Source: Sordariomycetes sp. S80-01Y
Taxonomy: Eukaryota; Ascomycota; Sordariomycetes
DNA length: 64,000 nt
Direction: 5' to 3'
NCBI GenBank assembly: GCA_037042185.1
Contig: JAXQJY010000025.1
Location: 682,001 to 746,000, forward strand
Below the pieces are notes generated by a model. The model searched no databases. It was not told the DNA's origin and worked only from the letters and a program-made list of their open reading frames with translations. Positions within the stretch are counted from its first letter, which is position 1. Every line of letters starts with the position of its first letter. Positions 37,001 to 49,643 of this stretch are shown one piece after another. A program made the position numbers and the translations under genes.

Positions 37001-37980
37001 TGCATAATGTCTTGATTGACTTGCGAGGAGTCCTCATGCCCAAGTCTCATAGAAAAGGATTGTATGAGTTCTGGTAATTCTTTTGAAATCCTGTTCCGAT
37101 TGAGAACGCCGAGGCGCGGTTGGAGCTTGCAGTAGATTTCTTGACATAGCTCACTGACGTAGTGTTGAGTATGAACCACATCCATACAGCTTTCTGCAGA
37201 GTATGAAGTCCGCATATCGTCATCGACGCAGCTTTGTATGATGGAAATCTCTTCAGGAGACCATTTCCTGATCTTAGCGGCGGATGAGGTTGCCAGGCCT
37301 CTCACCGACCCATAACCGGAGTCAGTGGGAGTCTTGTCCTCGCCCGTAGTCATAAGAGAAGGGCTAGTTAAATCAGCCGATAGATCCACAGGGGTTTCCA
37401 GGTCTTGCGTCCTTGGGAGACTCCCTCGCTCTGATGTACGAAGAGATGAATCCTTGCTGCTGGGAAGGCTCAGTTTTGCATTCGGCGTTTGCTGGTATTT
37501 GATTGCCTGCAGGCGCTGAACCCTCGGACGACGTTGCCTAACTGGTTTGTATATCCAACGCTCGAGATCTGGCATGTGACTTCGCGTGACGGAGCCTGGG
37601 CTTTTTGGCGAATTGTCAATGGAACACTCAAGGTTTAACGAGAGCTCCTCCCTGCTGTCCCATATTTTGGAGAATATTCCAGTCAAGTCCGACAGAGGTT
37701 CGCGGTTAGTGGTACTTTGGTTGACTGACGGTTCCCTGAGGTGTTCCAATCGCATGTGAGATGCAAATGCGTCTCGACACTTTGGCTTGTAAGAGCAATG
37801 CTGGAAAGGGCACGTTTCAGGCAGGTCGTGATCAAAAGCACTTTCGTGAGAGCTTTGCGTCGGCTGATCAACGCCTGTAAGCATCAACCTGGATCCTCTG
37901 TCTTTGTTGGATATACTCGGTGTTGGGGTCGTTGCCCGCACCGGTCGTGCCCGCTGGTGCTCTGAGTCGTTTTCAGCCAT
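34074..37980 (-). CDS. Large C2H2 zinc-finger protein of filamentous fungi
   Basis: Five exons are proposed: 36980-37980, 36271-36920, 35977-36214, 35463-35923 and 34074-35407, giving 1227 residues. All four introns are 53-59 bp GT-AG. The first is ambiguous because several AG sites are close together; 36921-36979 keeps the frame. The N-terminal part has one finger-like motif (CPFQHCSYKPKCRDAFASHMRLEH, in two pieces). The C-terminal part has the pair typical of this fungal family: LACPFWKLNPREHCSCFF with VKQHLTRRH, then YCQRCFMIFENEHNLDRH. A bipartite basic patch (RKRNKPC region) precedes the pair and may serve in nuclear import. The C-terminal 200 residues are rich in Gln, Ser and Asn, like an activation domain. 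Targets are unknown. Confidence 0.82.
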
Positions 37981-40104
37981 GTCGTCTCGGAGTCATTCCC
38001 GGGGAACGCAAATCGAAAGCTGGCAGTCTCAAAGTCGCCTTGAACCAATCATATAAGCTTGACGATCTAAGCTTAGACTGATGAATTGAGCAATCGCGAC
38101 AGTGAGCGAGACACGGATACAGGTTCATATTATGAGTATAAGGGAACGGAGACAACTCTCGCCTAGGGGCTTCTGGGGTGGCAGAACTGGATAGAAGCGA
38201 CGAGAAAGGTCACTTAATGGGGATGTCACAAGGCTGTCAAGACCACAAATGTGTCGTTTGCTTCTATTGGCTGGTATTGGGTAATGGGGCGGTGTGAAGG
38301 CGGCCGGCCGTGGGGGAGCGGCCATCGCAGAACCTGGTGTCTTGAGGGGTAAAAGAGAGCTGGCAAGGCAGACAGCGGGAGCAGGGATCAAGGCCTGCTG
38401 GTCCAATGAATCCTGCTTCTTCAAGTCTTTGGGGGGTTGGGGGAAGAACCACAACTCCATAACGGGGTTTTGGCTGAGGTGACCGATAGTCAAGAACTTG
38501 ACGGGATTCAATGTTTTCCACTAGTTTCGATGTGACGGTATGTGCAAGCCTCTTCGAAAAAAAAAAAGGCATCATAGGGGCTGGTGAACGTCCTTTGCGT
38601 CTCTTTCGACCCGTGACGGGGGCTCCCAGGCAGGACACATCATTAGCCCGTGTTATTTGATGTTCACAACTTAAGCGCCGGCCCGCTGCGGCTGAAACAA
38701 GACAAGCTTATCACAAGTTCAGTTCCAGCTCAATGACTGCGCCACAGCTCATTAATACTATCCCCAGTTGCTCAGATAATTATCCTGAGATTCCTTTGGT
38801 CCTAGAAGGCTGTAACAATAAACTCTGTCTCCTTCACCCCTTCCCAACACGTCGCCGTGTCTCGCTCGTTTTCCAATTGTGGCGCGATGTTAAGAGGCTT
38901 TGATCACATGGGTTGGAAAGGCCTATGAGCGCCCTGGCTGCCTTATGCCAAGAGAATGTGGCTTTCTGTAGGACTTTCAGTGTCACGGCCTGGCGCCCAG
39001 GTATTTCACTGCTAGAATCTTCCATGAGAACACCGTATTAAAGCATATCTTGCATCGACAAGGGCCGCAATCTTGACATCCGAACTTTTACAGGCCGCTC
39101 TGGCATGGATTGATGTTGGCTGTGTGTGGGTGGGCCTGGCGGATTGACGTTGTGTTCAACGGAGAAATTCAGTTCTTCAAGCAAGGCGACACGCAGTGTA
39201 GCATTTACCGTTCCCTGGAACATACGGTACTTTCATTAAAAAAAGCTGAGAAAATGGTTTCAATTGTCACAAGGAGCCGGCGAGGTTGTAAAAAGCTGCA
39301 CCCACGTGTGAGGTTCGGGTCTGTACTAGCTATAGGGTGGGGTAGAAAAGGGTGTCAGCTTATGATCCGTAGTACGTTAGGTCGTAAGTGTAGGATCGGG
39401 TAGTGGTTGTAGTTGAGCATTAAAGTAATAGAACAGAACTAGTAAACAGATAAGCGCTACAATGGCTGGAGATAATAACAGCAAGATTCTACGAGACTTA
39501 AATGACTACGAGTTGCTTATTCGGGAGCAGATGGAGCAGCTTTGTGACAGTCTAGTGCGCCTCGAAGAAGAGCAGGGAAACAGAGACGGACAAGATATTG
39601 CGGCTAAGGGCACGGCCTTGGAAACTTCAAGTGTAGTTCCGGCGGAGTAGTCGCAAAAAAGACGCTGGTTCAGCATCCAACAAGACCTGACTCGACCGAG
39701 GTCAAGGCTCGTTGTTGTTCAACGGTCTCGGCGATTCACACCCGGTGGCGCCAGAACCATTTAACCGAGATTCCTATCATTGCCGATATCTTTCTCAGAA
39801 TTTAGGAAACGTGTCGAATACCATTCGTTGGCATCATGCTATCTGAGTCTATGCCGAGTTTGGCAACTTTTTGAGAACTTAGACGGCCCCGCTGCAGCTC
39901 GCAACATTAGATGCGGATCCCCACCCACCTCTATGTACCACTAACTCCAACCAGGGTACCCAGCTGCCAATATACCCTGCAGTGTGAGCACTCAATAAGT
40001 ATCAAAGGCGAGCTCTCGCAATCATATTTTTCATCAATACACCTTTGGACATTCGGAGTACGCAAGCCAATCTACTACTACACTTGTCGACTCATCCTAC
40101 AGTC
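37981..40104. other. Intergenic stretch at the border of the catabolic cluster
   Basis: These 2.1 kb hold the promoter of the C2H2 gene on the left and that of the amine oxidase on the right. A run of eleven A lies at about 38559-38569. One short ATG-initiated frame at 39462 is listed separately. The stretch from about 39230 to 39660 is richer in AT than its surroundings. No terminal repeats were found. Confidence 0.45.
39462..39650 (+). CDS. Possible small helical protein, 62 residues
   Basis: An ATG-initiated frame of 62 codons reads as one acidic amphipathic helix (LRDLNDYELLIREQMEQL and DSLVRLEEEQ) followed by a loose tail. The heptad spacing of Leu would allow a short coiled coil. No family is recognised. 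Codon use is not strikingly coding, and the frame lies in AT-rich DNA without a neighbour to explain it. It may be a real small gene, an exon of something larger, or a remnant. Listed with low confidence. Confidence 0.25.
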   Translation: MAGDNNSKILRDLNDYELLIREQMEQLCDSLVRLEEEQGNRDGQDIAAKGTALETSSVVPAE

Positions 40105-41819
<1,715 letters not shown>

Positions 41820-41847
41820 CATCGTCCTTTCATTTTTGCGACATAGC

Positions 41848-43523
41848 TTACATGATAAGTATTGGTCTTTCACGCGTCACAAAATCCGTCCACTTCTTCT
41901 TTCCCTGTTTCTCCCAAATCATCTCCAGCAACTCCAACGCCTTCGGTATAGTCCCAAATCTCGTACACTCGTACAGACTGCCCAGCCGATGCGAGAAAAA
42001 CCTCCTATGGTCCGGCAACACACTCTCCGCCGCAGCAACGAAGCACGTCCAGACAAGAGCATGTGCCCCTTCAACACTCGGCTCGAGGTCTTTCACTGTT
42101 TGCTTTAGGGACTCTAATTGGTGGGCGGGACAGAGGTAGGAAGATGGGTTCTGCATACGTTGTGCACAGAGTTGGGCGCTGGCGAGGATGGCGGAGCGGA
42201 TTAGGAGTAAGTTCGTGGCGCGGCTGTCGTTGGTTCTGGGGGGTGAGGGGAGGGAGGCCCAGTCGAGGTAGGGCTCTATGGGACCGGATAGGAGTTCGAG
42301 ACTAGTGGGCTCAGAGGTGAATGCTGAGCCGAACAGCTCGAACCTGGGTGGGAGAGTGGTCAGCCCGACTCCGCAGTAGGATTGATCACGAAGAGTGACC
42401 ACAGGGAAGATGAGGAGGGACTCTTACATTCTAGTTTGTTGGGATAAGAAGGCTTTTGCTGCCGCTGGTATTGATGGATCTGACTCAGCCGATTTGGCCA
42501 AGAATCTCAACATGCCCAAAAGCTGAGTATAGTTGCTAGAAGCGGTGATGGTCTCGCCCACGAGCAATACCACGACAGCCATCCACGTTGACATCGTGAA
42601 TACTCGATTAGGGGTAAGCTCCCTAGAGTCGCGCGACAGCTTGGCAAGAACAGCGTGCTGAGTGGCCTCGGCAGTGGCAAGCATGTGGCTACTAACGCTG
42701 CTCGCACTGAGATGGAAGGCTGCTACGGCGCATACGGCTCGTCCGACTGTTTCGTCTTGACATGCTAGGGGGAGAATGATATCACGGTAGCCATTTGTAC
42801 CAAAGTCGTAGACCACCATCTTGGCGGCGATGAACTCCGAGACTTGACGAGGTCAATTCGTGCCACTGGGGGGATAGCTGGAGATATGGCTTACAGTGGT
42901 GGAAGAGGAGCCTTCTTTGTGGACTTATAGGCTCGATTGCCCCTGCTAATATGAGAGGTGATTGGCCGTCCGTGTCATCTTCAGGAATGTACGACGGAGA
43001 GGTATTGGAGAGGCAAGCGGTAGGTTGAGGGCGAGCAGGCAGTGTCGCCCCCTCGATCCTCTGCCGGTTAGTCGTATGGACAAATCTTCGAAAGTAGTCC
43101 AGCACAGTGATCTGAGGCTCATCCAACGTTCTCTCAGGGCTACTCGGCACAGGCGCAGGCTCAGGCAGAGGGCTTGGGGTCGAGGTCTTTGCACGCCATT
43201 GTCGACGGACCGGAGCCGTCCTTGGCGAGTCTGAGGCCGGGCTGACCTTGAAGGTCCGGTCGGGAGATGAATGGCTCGCATTTGTCCGGGCCGATGACGG
43301 AACCTTGGCCATGTGAGAGCTGAAGCGGCATTCAAAGCCCTGCCCGGAACAGCGTATACCCTTCTTGAGGCATTTCAGGCACTCGGGCTCTGTCTTGTCA
43401 CATCTTAGCCGGCGATGGCGGCATTGCGGACAGCCTGTGGTCGTGCGCAATGCGGGTCAGTACTATCCGGGGCTGCGAGTACGATAGTCATTACTCACCG
43501 TCATTGCGTCGCGTCAGTGACAT
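41848..43523 (-). CDS. Zn2Cys6 transcription factor, cluster regulator candidate 1
   Basis: Exons 43499-43523, 42895-43434, 42428-42842 and 41848-42343 give 491 residues. The true ATG is in a 25-base first exon (MSLTRRND), joined to GCPQCRHRRLRCDKTEPECLKC and then LKKGIRC, the complete six-Cys zinc cluster at about 10-37. A Pro/Ser-rich linker follows. From about 155 there is the helical fungal regulator region typical of the Fungal_trans_2 type (LLFHHFSEFIAAKMV, ILPLACQDETVGRAVCAVAAFHLS). Its 5' end faces the aldehyde dehydrogenase gene across a shared 0.8 kb region that holds a CGGACCG palindrome. The gene lies between the amine oxidase and aldehyde dehydrogenase genes. Regulation of the cluster by this protein is inference from position. 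Confidence 0.92.
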
Positions 43524-44335
43524 GCTGCAGAGGAGGGGAATCAGGTTGTGCGTGGGTAATCAATATCCGCTCAGACGTATCAGGAATGCTCCATGGAATC
43601 AAAAGGAAGGGTGAAGTAGCATCCCTCACAAGGAACCTTGCTTGCGATATTTCTAGATAATCACGTGGGAACGGTGACGCAGTTTCGCATTCATACTAGC
43701 TTGCAACCCAGGGAGGGCGGTCCTAGTGTGAGGTCTGGGGCTTTACCAAACTCGGTAATTTTCTGAGAACAGAGCGGGTGGTACTCTGAAGGTACCTTCG
43801 GTATGGCTCCACTATTTCATAGGTGCAATGGCTTGACCCCATGATGGCCGATATCAATTACCAGGGGGTCACTTCTCGAGGGTCTGCTCCATGGGGTAAT
43901 TATCTGAGATTGTTCTCGCCATGAGGCACAAGCTGGATGTGACATGCGTAAATTGTTTATGGGGAACAGTAGGCGCCTTCCGACGGAGAGACAAGCTGCT
44001 CTTACAGCGGTCGTTATCCTTGTTGCAAAACATACCATCTAAGCACGCTTCCACAATGGCCAATGACGCTGTGTTCTTTCGAGGAGGAATTGACGCGGTC
44101 ATCTGAGCTTCGGCTTCACGGAGCCGACGTTCCATTGCTTGGGGGCTCGGACCGAGCGTGTGTTGTGAGCCTGAGCTGGCTTAGTCCAGTGGCTCCTGAG
44201 AGACCTTCAGATAAATCCCAACTAAAGCCAACTGATCCAGAATGTGGTCGAAAATCCCTTGGTGACCGCAAAATATCTGTTACTTCATTGAGCTCACTTG
44301 AAACCACGTTTTACTTTTCTCGCCTCACTCTAGCC
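43524..44335. promoter_or_regulatory. Divergent promoter of the regulator and aldehyde dehydrogenase genes
   Basis: These 812 bases serve both genes. One perfect palindrome CTCGGACCGAG is centred at 44151. A TCTCGCC..CTAGCC leader lies before the ATG at 44336. No gene is supported here. Confidence 0.6.
44148..44154. promoter_or_regulatory. CGGACCG palindrome, site 1
   Basis: CGG-A-CCG inside the 11-base palindrome CTCGGACCGAG, 185 bases upstream of the aldehyde dehydrogenase ATG. Inverted CGG triplets are the usual half-sites of Zn2Cys6 dimers. The same core is found in three other cluster intergenic regions. Confidence 0.5.
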
Positions 44336-46056
44336 ATGGGTCTCTCAGTCCAGCTCGAGACGCCTCACAGTGGGCCATTCATTCAGCCCACTGGATTGTA
44401 AGAACGGCCTCACAGATCCTTGACAGTCTCAGAAAATTGACCTTGATTAAGGTTTATCAACAATGAGTTCGTGGCCGGCAAAGAAGGCAAAACCTTTGAT
44501 ATCATCAACCCGTCTACGGAGGACGTCATCTGCCAAGTGTCGGAAGCCACAGAGGCAGACATCGACATCGCTGTGGCAGCAGCGCGTAAGGCATTCGATG
44601 GCGAATGGAGCACGACTCCTCCCTCTCAGAGGTCTTTCCTCATCAACAAGCTTGCCGATATACTAGAGCGAGAGTCCAAGCTTTTGGTGGCACTGGAGGC
44701 CCTCAATGCAGGCAAGTCCATCACTATGGCCGCGGTCGACGTGAGCCTTGTTATTAGGACTTTGAGGTACTACGCTGGATGGGCCGACAAGATCACCGGC
44801 AAGACGATCGACGTGAGCAAGGAGTCTCTTCACTTCACGCTACAAGAACCTGTGAGCAATTATGCCCCTTTACCTCACAGCCTGAGTCTAGCGCAAGGAT
44901 CCTGACCTGTATCTAGATCGGCGTTTGTGGCCAGATCATTCCTTGGAACTTCCCCCTATTGATGCTGGCTTGGAAGATCGGACCTGCTGTTGCTGCAGGC
45001 AACACAGTTGTCCTCAAGTCAGCCGAACAGACACCTCTTTCAGCCCTTGTATTCGGTCAATACGTCAAAGAGGCGGGATTTCCGCCCGGCGTGGTCAACA
45101 TCGTCTCTGGATTCGGGAGAGTCGCGGGGTCAGCTATCTCGTCGCACATGGATATCGACAAAGTGGCTTTCACAGGCTCGACGTTGGTTGGAAGAACGAT
45201 TATGCAAGCTGCAGCGACTTCGAATCTGAAGAAGGTCACACTCGAGCTGGGTGGCAAATCACCAAACATTGTGTTCGATGACGCCGATGTTGATCAGGCG
45301 GTAAGCTGGGTCAATTTCGGCATTTACTACAATCACGGGCAATGTTGCTGTGCCGGCTCACGCATTTTCGTGCAAGAGGGGATCTATGACAAGTTCATGG
45401 CAGCTTTTGTCAAGCGAGCTCAACAGAACAACGTTGGGGATCCCTTCAAAGCCGAAACATTCCAAGGCCCGCAGATCAGTCAAGTCCAATATGATCGCAT
45501 CATGGGGTATATAAAATCTGGTAAGGAAGAGGGCGCGACTTTGGAGACTGGAGGCGATCGTCATGGTGTGAAGGGATACTTCATCCAACCAACCATTTTC
45601 TCGAACGCCACACCGGATATGAAGATCATGAAGGAAGAAATCTTTGGACCGGTTTGCGCTGTCGCAAAGTTCTCCACGGAAGAGGAGGTCATTGATCTGG
45701 GCAACAAAACGTGCTACGGACTTGCTGCGGCGGTGCATACCAAAGATTTGAACACTTCCATGCGTGTCAGCAAGGCGCTCAAGGCCGGCACCGTCTGGGT
45801 CAACTGTAAGTCGCCCTCCCAGCAAGGAACGGTGGAACATGCTAATTCGGCACATAGGCTATAACATGATCAATGAACAGGTAAGTAGCGATATGTCATC
45901 CTGAAAATGCCATAAACAACTTTCTAATGTCCATCTCAGGTTCCCTTCGGTGGTTACAAGGAGAGTGGTATCGGTCGTGAACTTGGAGAGGCCGCGCTTG
46001 CGAATTACACGCAGACGAAGTCGGTTGGCGTGCGTCTCGCGGGACCTATCTTCTAA
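44336..46056 (+). CDS. Aldehyde dehydrogenase, NAD(P)-dependent
   Basis: Oxidises an aldehyde to the acid; in this cluster it is the natural step after the amine oxidase. Exons 44336-44397, 44452-44851, 44917-45805, 45858-45880 and 45940-46056 give 496 residues, the class 1/2 ALDH length. Visible motifs are [17 protein letters not shown] (cofactor), FTGSTLVGR (Rossmann loop), LELGGKSP with the general-base Glu, and GQCCCAGSR with the catalytic Cys. EIFGPV and [15 protein letters not shown] near the C-terminus are also family hallmarks. The fourth exon is only 23 bases. The protein ends GPIF, with no PTS1, and no mitochondrial leader is seen, so it is probably cytosolic. Aldehyde preference cannot be read from the sequence. 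Confidence 0.96.
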
Positions 46057-46460
46057 GTACCAGAGAGGCCTTCCCTGGGATTTAGCAATTTCTCCTTGAA
46101 TGACTTTCTCCCCACATCTGTTGCAAAGTTCCGTGCAATTCCCTGAAGGCGTCTGGTCTTGAGGCTGTCCCTAGAGCTCGATGAAATGTTTTCTTTCTCC
46201 ATGTGAGCAACGAACTAAGCCCACGAGCAAATGGAAAGGCAAGATAAGTCTAGAACATTCGATTCAATTGAGTCGGAGTCTCATAGAGGGGTCGAGCCAC
46301 ATTTGTGAATACCATAAATGGCAGCGAAATGTGATCGAGGCAATTTGCCGCAAGGCTGCGAGTGAGAGCATGACGAAGTCACAACACTAATCTACCCAAC
46401 AAGACGCGAAATTACGGAAATTGTAGCGCACCTATTAGATCTATGATATTAATTGAATGG
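46057..46460. other. Convergent 3' region
   Basis: 3' UTRs of the aldehyde dehydrogenase gene (from the left) and of the carboxylase alpha-type gene (from the right). Nothing else is seen. Confidence 0.5.
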
Positions 46461-48909
46461 CTATTGTTTGATCTCACAGAGGACATGCCCTTCGTTGACC
46501 GCCTGACCCTCCGTTTTCGATGTCTCGAACTTCCCGGCTGCACTGGAAGTGATAGTCACTTCCATTTTCATGCTCTCAATCACCATGACCGTTTCCCCAA
46601 CCTTGACATCGTCACCGTTTTTCTTAGACATCGACAGAATCTTGCAGGGCATCGGAGCCTTGACCGTGCGCTGCGATCCGGCGGCAGTAGCCACTGATGA
46701 TCGGTGTTTGTCTACGAAAGAAAGCAGGCTGTCCCTCTCAAAGGCGAGCAGCATGCCAAGTTGGGGAATTTGGCAGAGGATTCTTTGTGTTTGGTTCAAT
46801 GACGGACCGTTAAGGACGACGCAGTGTGCTCGAACGTTGACATTGTCAATTGACAGCTCCACTGTCGCCGCTCGAGCGCAGTCGCTATCTAACGTTGGCT
46901 CTCGTGGTTTGATATCGAGCTCGTCAATTCTGTGAGCCTGGACGGTGAGTCTGGTAACTCCTTGCTTTGACTTGGATCTCAAGATGTTGCTGACATTATT
47001 GTATCGCGACGTGAGCTCTGCAGCCGCCGAACGAACTTGGCCATCCGTCCCGGCCTTGGCTTCGTATGACGGCAGAGAAACAATGTCGAAGGTAATTGAA
47101 TCACTTGAGTTTTGTGACTGATGCGGTGAGGGTAGGCAGAGAAAGTGCTCTTCGCTAATTTGCGCTTCATTGCCTTCTTCGACTGAGTCGTTTGTAGTGG
47201 TAATGACATCGCATTGAAGGTTCACTTTGTCGAAGCGCTGGTTGCGGAAATTTGGACGCACGGTTCTGAAGCTTTTCTGACGCAAAGCGTCGTCTCCTCT
47301 CTTGCTGTAAATATTTCGTGCGAGCAGGCTAGGAATGATCTTCGATCGTTGCGCTATGGCAAACGCTCGCCCATCGATGACAGGATAAAGCAAGCTCGAG
47401 AGGTTATCCGGAATAAAGTTGGTCGTATACTCGATCTCTTGAAAGGCCGGATGAAGGAGACAGCTGCGCATGAAGAACTGATTTGTCTTGATTCCAATGC
47501 AAGCTAGGTTTGCCAGGAGATTCGCCATCTTGTCAATGGCCATCTTCCTCGTTGGGGCCCAAACAATGAGCTTGGCAATCATGGGGTCGAAATAGATCGC
47601 GATTGGTGATCCAGACTCGACGGAGGTCTCGTAACGAACATCCCTACCCGGATCAAGAGGCCACTGAGCGGGTTGCCACAAGTGTATCGTCCCGTTGTCT
47701 GGGAAGAAGTTTTGCTTTGGGTCCTCGGCGCAAAGCCGGCACTCAATGGCATGGCCATTTTGTTTAACGTCCATTGCCTCCGGGATGTCGGTGAGATGGC
47801 CTCCTGCTGCAACGTATACTTGCAGAGATACGAGATCAAAGCCAGTCACTTCCTCTGTTATTGGATGTTCAACCTGCAAGCGCGCGTTGACCTCGAGAAA
47901 ATAGAAGTTGCCTGTCTCAACATCTAGGACGAATTCCACCGTCCCTGCGTTCTCGTAGTTGATCAACTTCGCTATTCTCACAGCGCAATTGCTCATCTCT
48001 TTGCGCTTTTCGGGCGTGAGAAACAAGCAAGGGCTCTCCTCGATAACCTTCTGATGACGGCGCTGGATAGAGCACTCTCGTTCGTAGAAACTGACGACGT
48101 TGCCGTGCTGATCACCTATGATTTGGACCTCCACGTGCTTGCTCTTTTCAATGAACTTTTCCAGGATACAGTCGCTTGAGCCAAAAAAGCGCCGAGCTTC
48201 AGATCGAGCCCTCTCGAGTTCCGTCCTCAGCTGCGACTTTTTCCAGATGACTCGCATGCCTTTGCCGCCGCCACCAGCCGAGGCTTTGAGCATTACTGGG
48301 AAGCCGATTTCGGCAGCAGCCCGTTCAAGTTCCTCCACCTGCTGGCTTTCTCCGGAGAACCCAGGGATAAGCGGAATGTCGGATGCATGCTCCAGGAGAT
48401 ATGCCTTCGAGCTGCGTTTGTCGCCCAGTGTGCTCATCGCGTCGGCTGTTGGGCCGATGAAAATCATGCCCGCGTCTCTCACCCGTGTCGCAAATGAGCC
48501 GTTCTCGCTGAGATAGCCGTAGCCGGGATGAATAGCATCGGCATGGCTTTCCAAGGCCACTTTGACCAACAGATCCGCATCCAGGAACGGGTTCACGTTC
48601 TTGCTTTCAATGCTGCCCAAACAGATGGACTCGTCTGCGAGAAGAACGTGTTTCGAATCAATGTCTCTGTCGAGTTCCGTGTCAGCGGAAGATAAACAGT
48701 GAGGCGGTAGGAAGTCCTTACTCTTGGACGTATACTGCGATGCATCTGATATTCAACTTGCGACAAGTAGCGATGACTCGGCAGGCAATCTCGCCTCGAT
48801 TGGCAATTAGGATGCTTCGAATGGCTCTTCCACCTAGAGGTGGCTGGGCAACGAATAGCTCTGGCCTTCGAGGACAAGCACCAGCTGGAGTATCTCCGTA
48901 GCGCGACAT
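46461..48909 (-). CDS. Biotin-dependent acyl-CoA carboxylase, biotin carboxylase/BCCP subunit (MCC alpha-like)
   Basis: ATP-dependent carboxylation of biotin and transfer to the partner subunit; methylcrotonyl-CoA carboxylase alpha is the best guess from context. Exons 48722-48909 and 46461-48666 give 797 residues. [13 protein letters not shown] (about 33-45) opens the biotin carboxylase domain. GGGGKGMRV is the ATP-grasp Gly loop. [18 protein letters not shown] holds catalytic residues. The C-terminal BCCP domain carries the biotinyl Lys in [11 protein letters not shown], about 40 residues from the end. No PTS1 is present (CEIKQ). A classical mitochondrial leader is not obvious; the N-terminus is Pro-rich. 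An overlapping frame from 48970 looks leader-like but does not join in frame. Propionyl- or geranyl-CoA carboxylase alpha are alternatives by homology. Confidence 0.93.
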
Positions 48910-49643
48910 GACTATGGGCTGTATGCTTCAGAACGTGGATGCGTAATTGGGTTGAGAGGATCCTCAACATGAGTCCAGTGCGGAAGATCTATGATCAAGC
49001 GTAATCTTACTTGTGATCCTGTCTCATCGACCCGAACTTCTCAGAGGCATTGCACGAGCCGGGGTGCTTCCACCTCAAGCCCGGACCGGGCTTCTCGTGG
49101 CGCGTCACCCGAGACTAGTAGATTCGGACCGCTGGCCCGAGTTGCACCCCACGCCTCCCGAACCACCTCCGTCCGGCGTTCTGCGCGGATAGCTATTACA
49201 TTCGGGAAGTAGAGGATTTTGATCCGAGTCTAGGGAGCCGGGGGATTGCGTGCTTTCGAAGCGGATCGGCCAGGCTTCCTAACGGTGGCTACTGGGGCGT
49301 GGCAGGATAGCTGTCGCGAAGCATGACGGGGACTTCACGCGGTCTGTGACACTTTTCGCTGACTTGGGTAGTGGATGCATGATCGCGCTGCTAAATGTTA
49401 CCAGCAAGACTTCCGTCTGAGATGCCTTTTCAAGCTCGAACTAAACCCTGCCTACAACCCTCTGCGTAACTCTACACGCGATCCTTCCGCATTCTCACCC
49501 TGTATGGTGATCGCATATGGCGCAGGATAACTCCGAGTGAATCGGGCTTAATTACAAATATAATAGGGAATAAAAAGTATCTTTGACACATCTTTTCCAC
49601 ATTGAGTGTGTGGTTCTAATGTGAGTGACGCCCATGCTTCCGT
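48910..49643. promoter_or_regulatory. Promoter of the carboxylase alpha-type gene, with two CGGACCG sites
   Basis: These 734 bases lie between the two carboxylase subunit genes, which run in the same direction. The half near the alpha-type gene is GC-rich and holds two CGGACCG cores. The half near the beta-type gene is its AT-rich 3' UTR. No gene is seen. Confidence 0.6.
49082..49131. promoter_or_regulatory. CGGACCG palindromes, sites 2 and 3
   Basis: CGGACCG at 49082-49088, inside the perfect palindrome CCCGGACCGGG (49080-49090), and again at 49125-49131 (TTCGGACCGCT). The centres are 43 bases apart. The sites lie 173 and 216 bases upstream of the carboxylase alpha-type ATG. Confidence 0.5.

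Noticed and set aside
39230-39660. Possible mobile-element remnant around the 62-residue frame
   Set aside because: The DNA is AT-rich, but no terminal repeats, no transposase or polymerase motif and no second copy in the window could be found.
48593-48970. A leader-like frame ([16 protein letters not shown]...) overlapping the start of the carboxylase alpha-type gene
   Set aside because: It looks like a mitochondrial leader but is out of frame with [13 protein letters not shown] and no splice site links the two. The ATG at 48909 is in frame.
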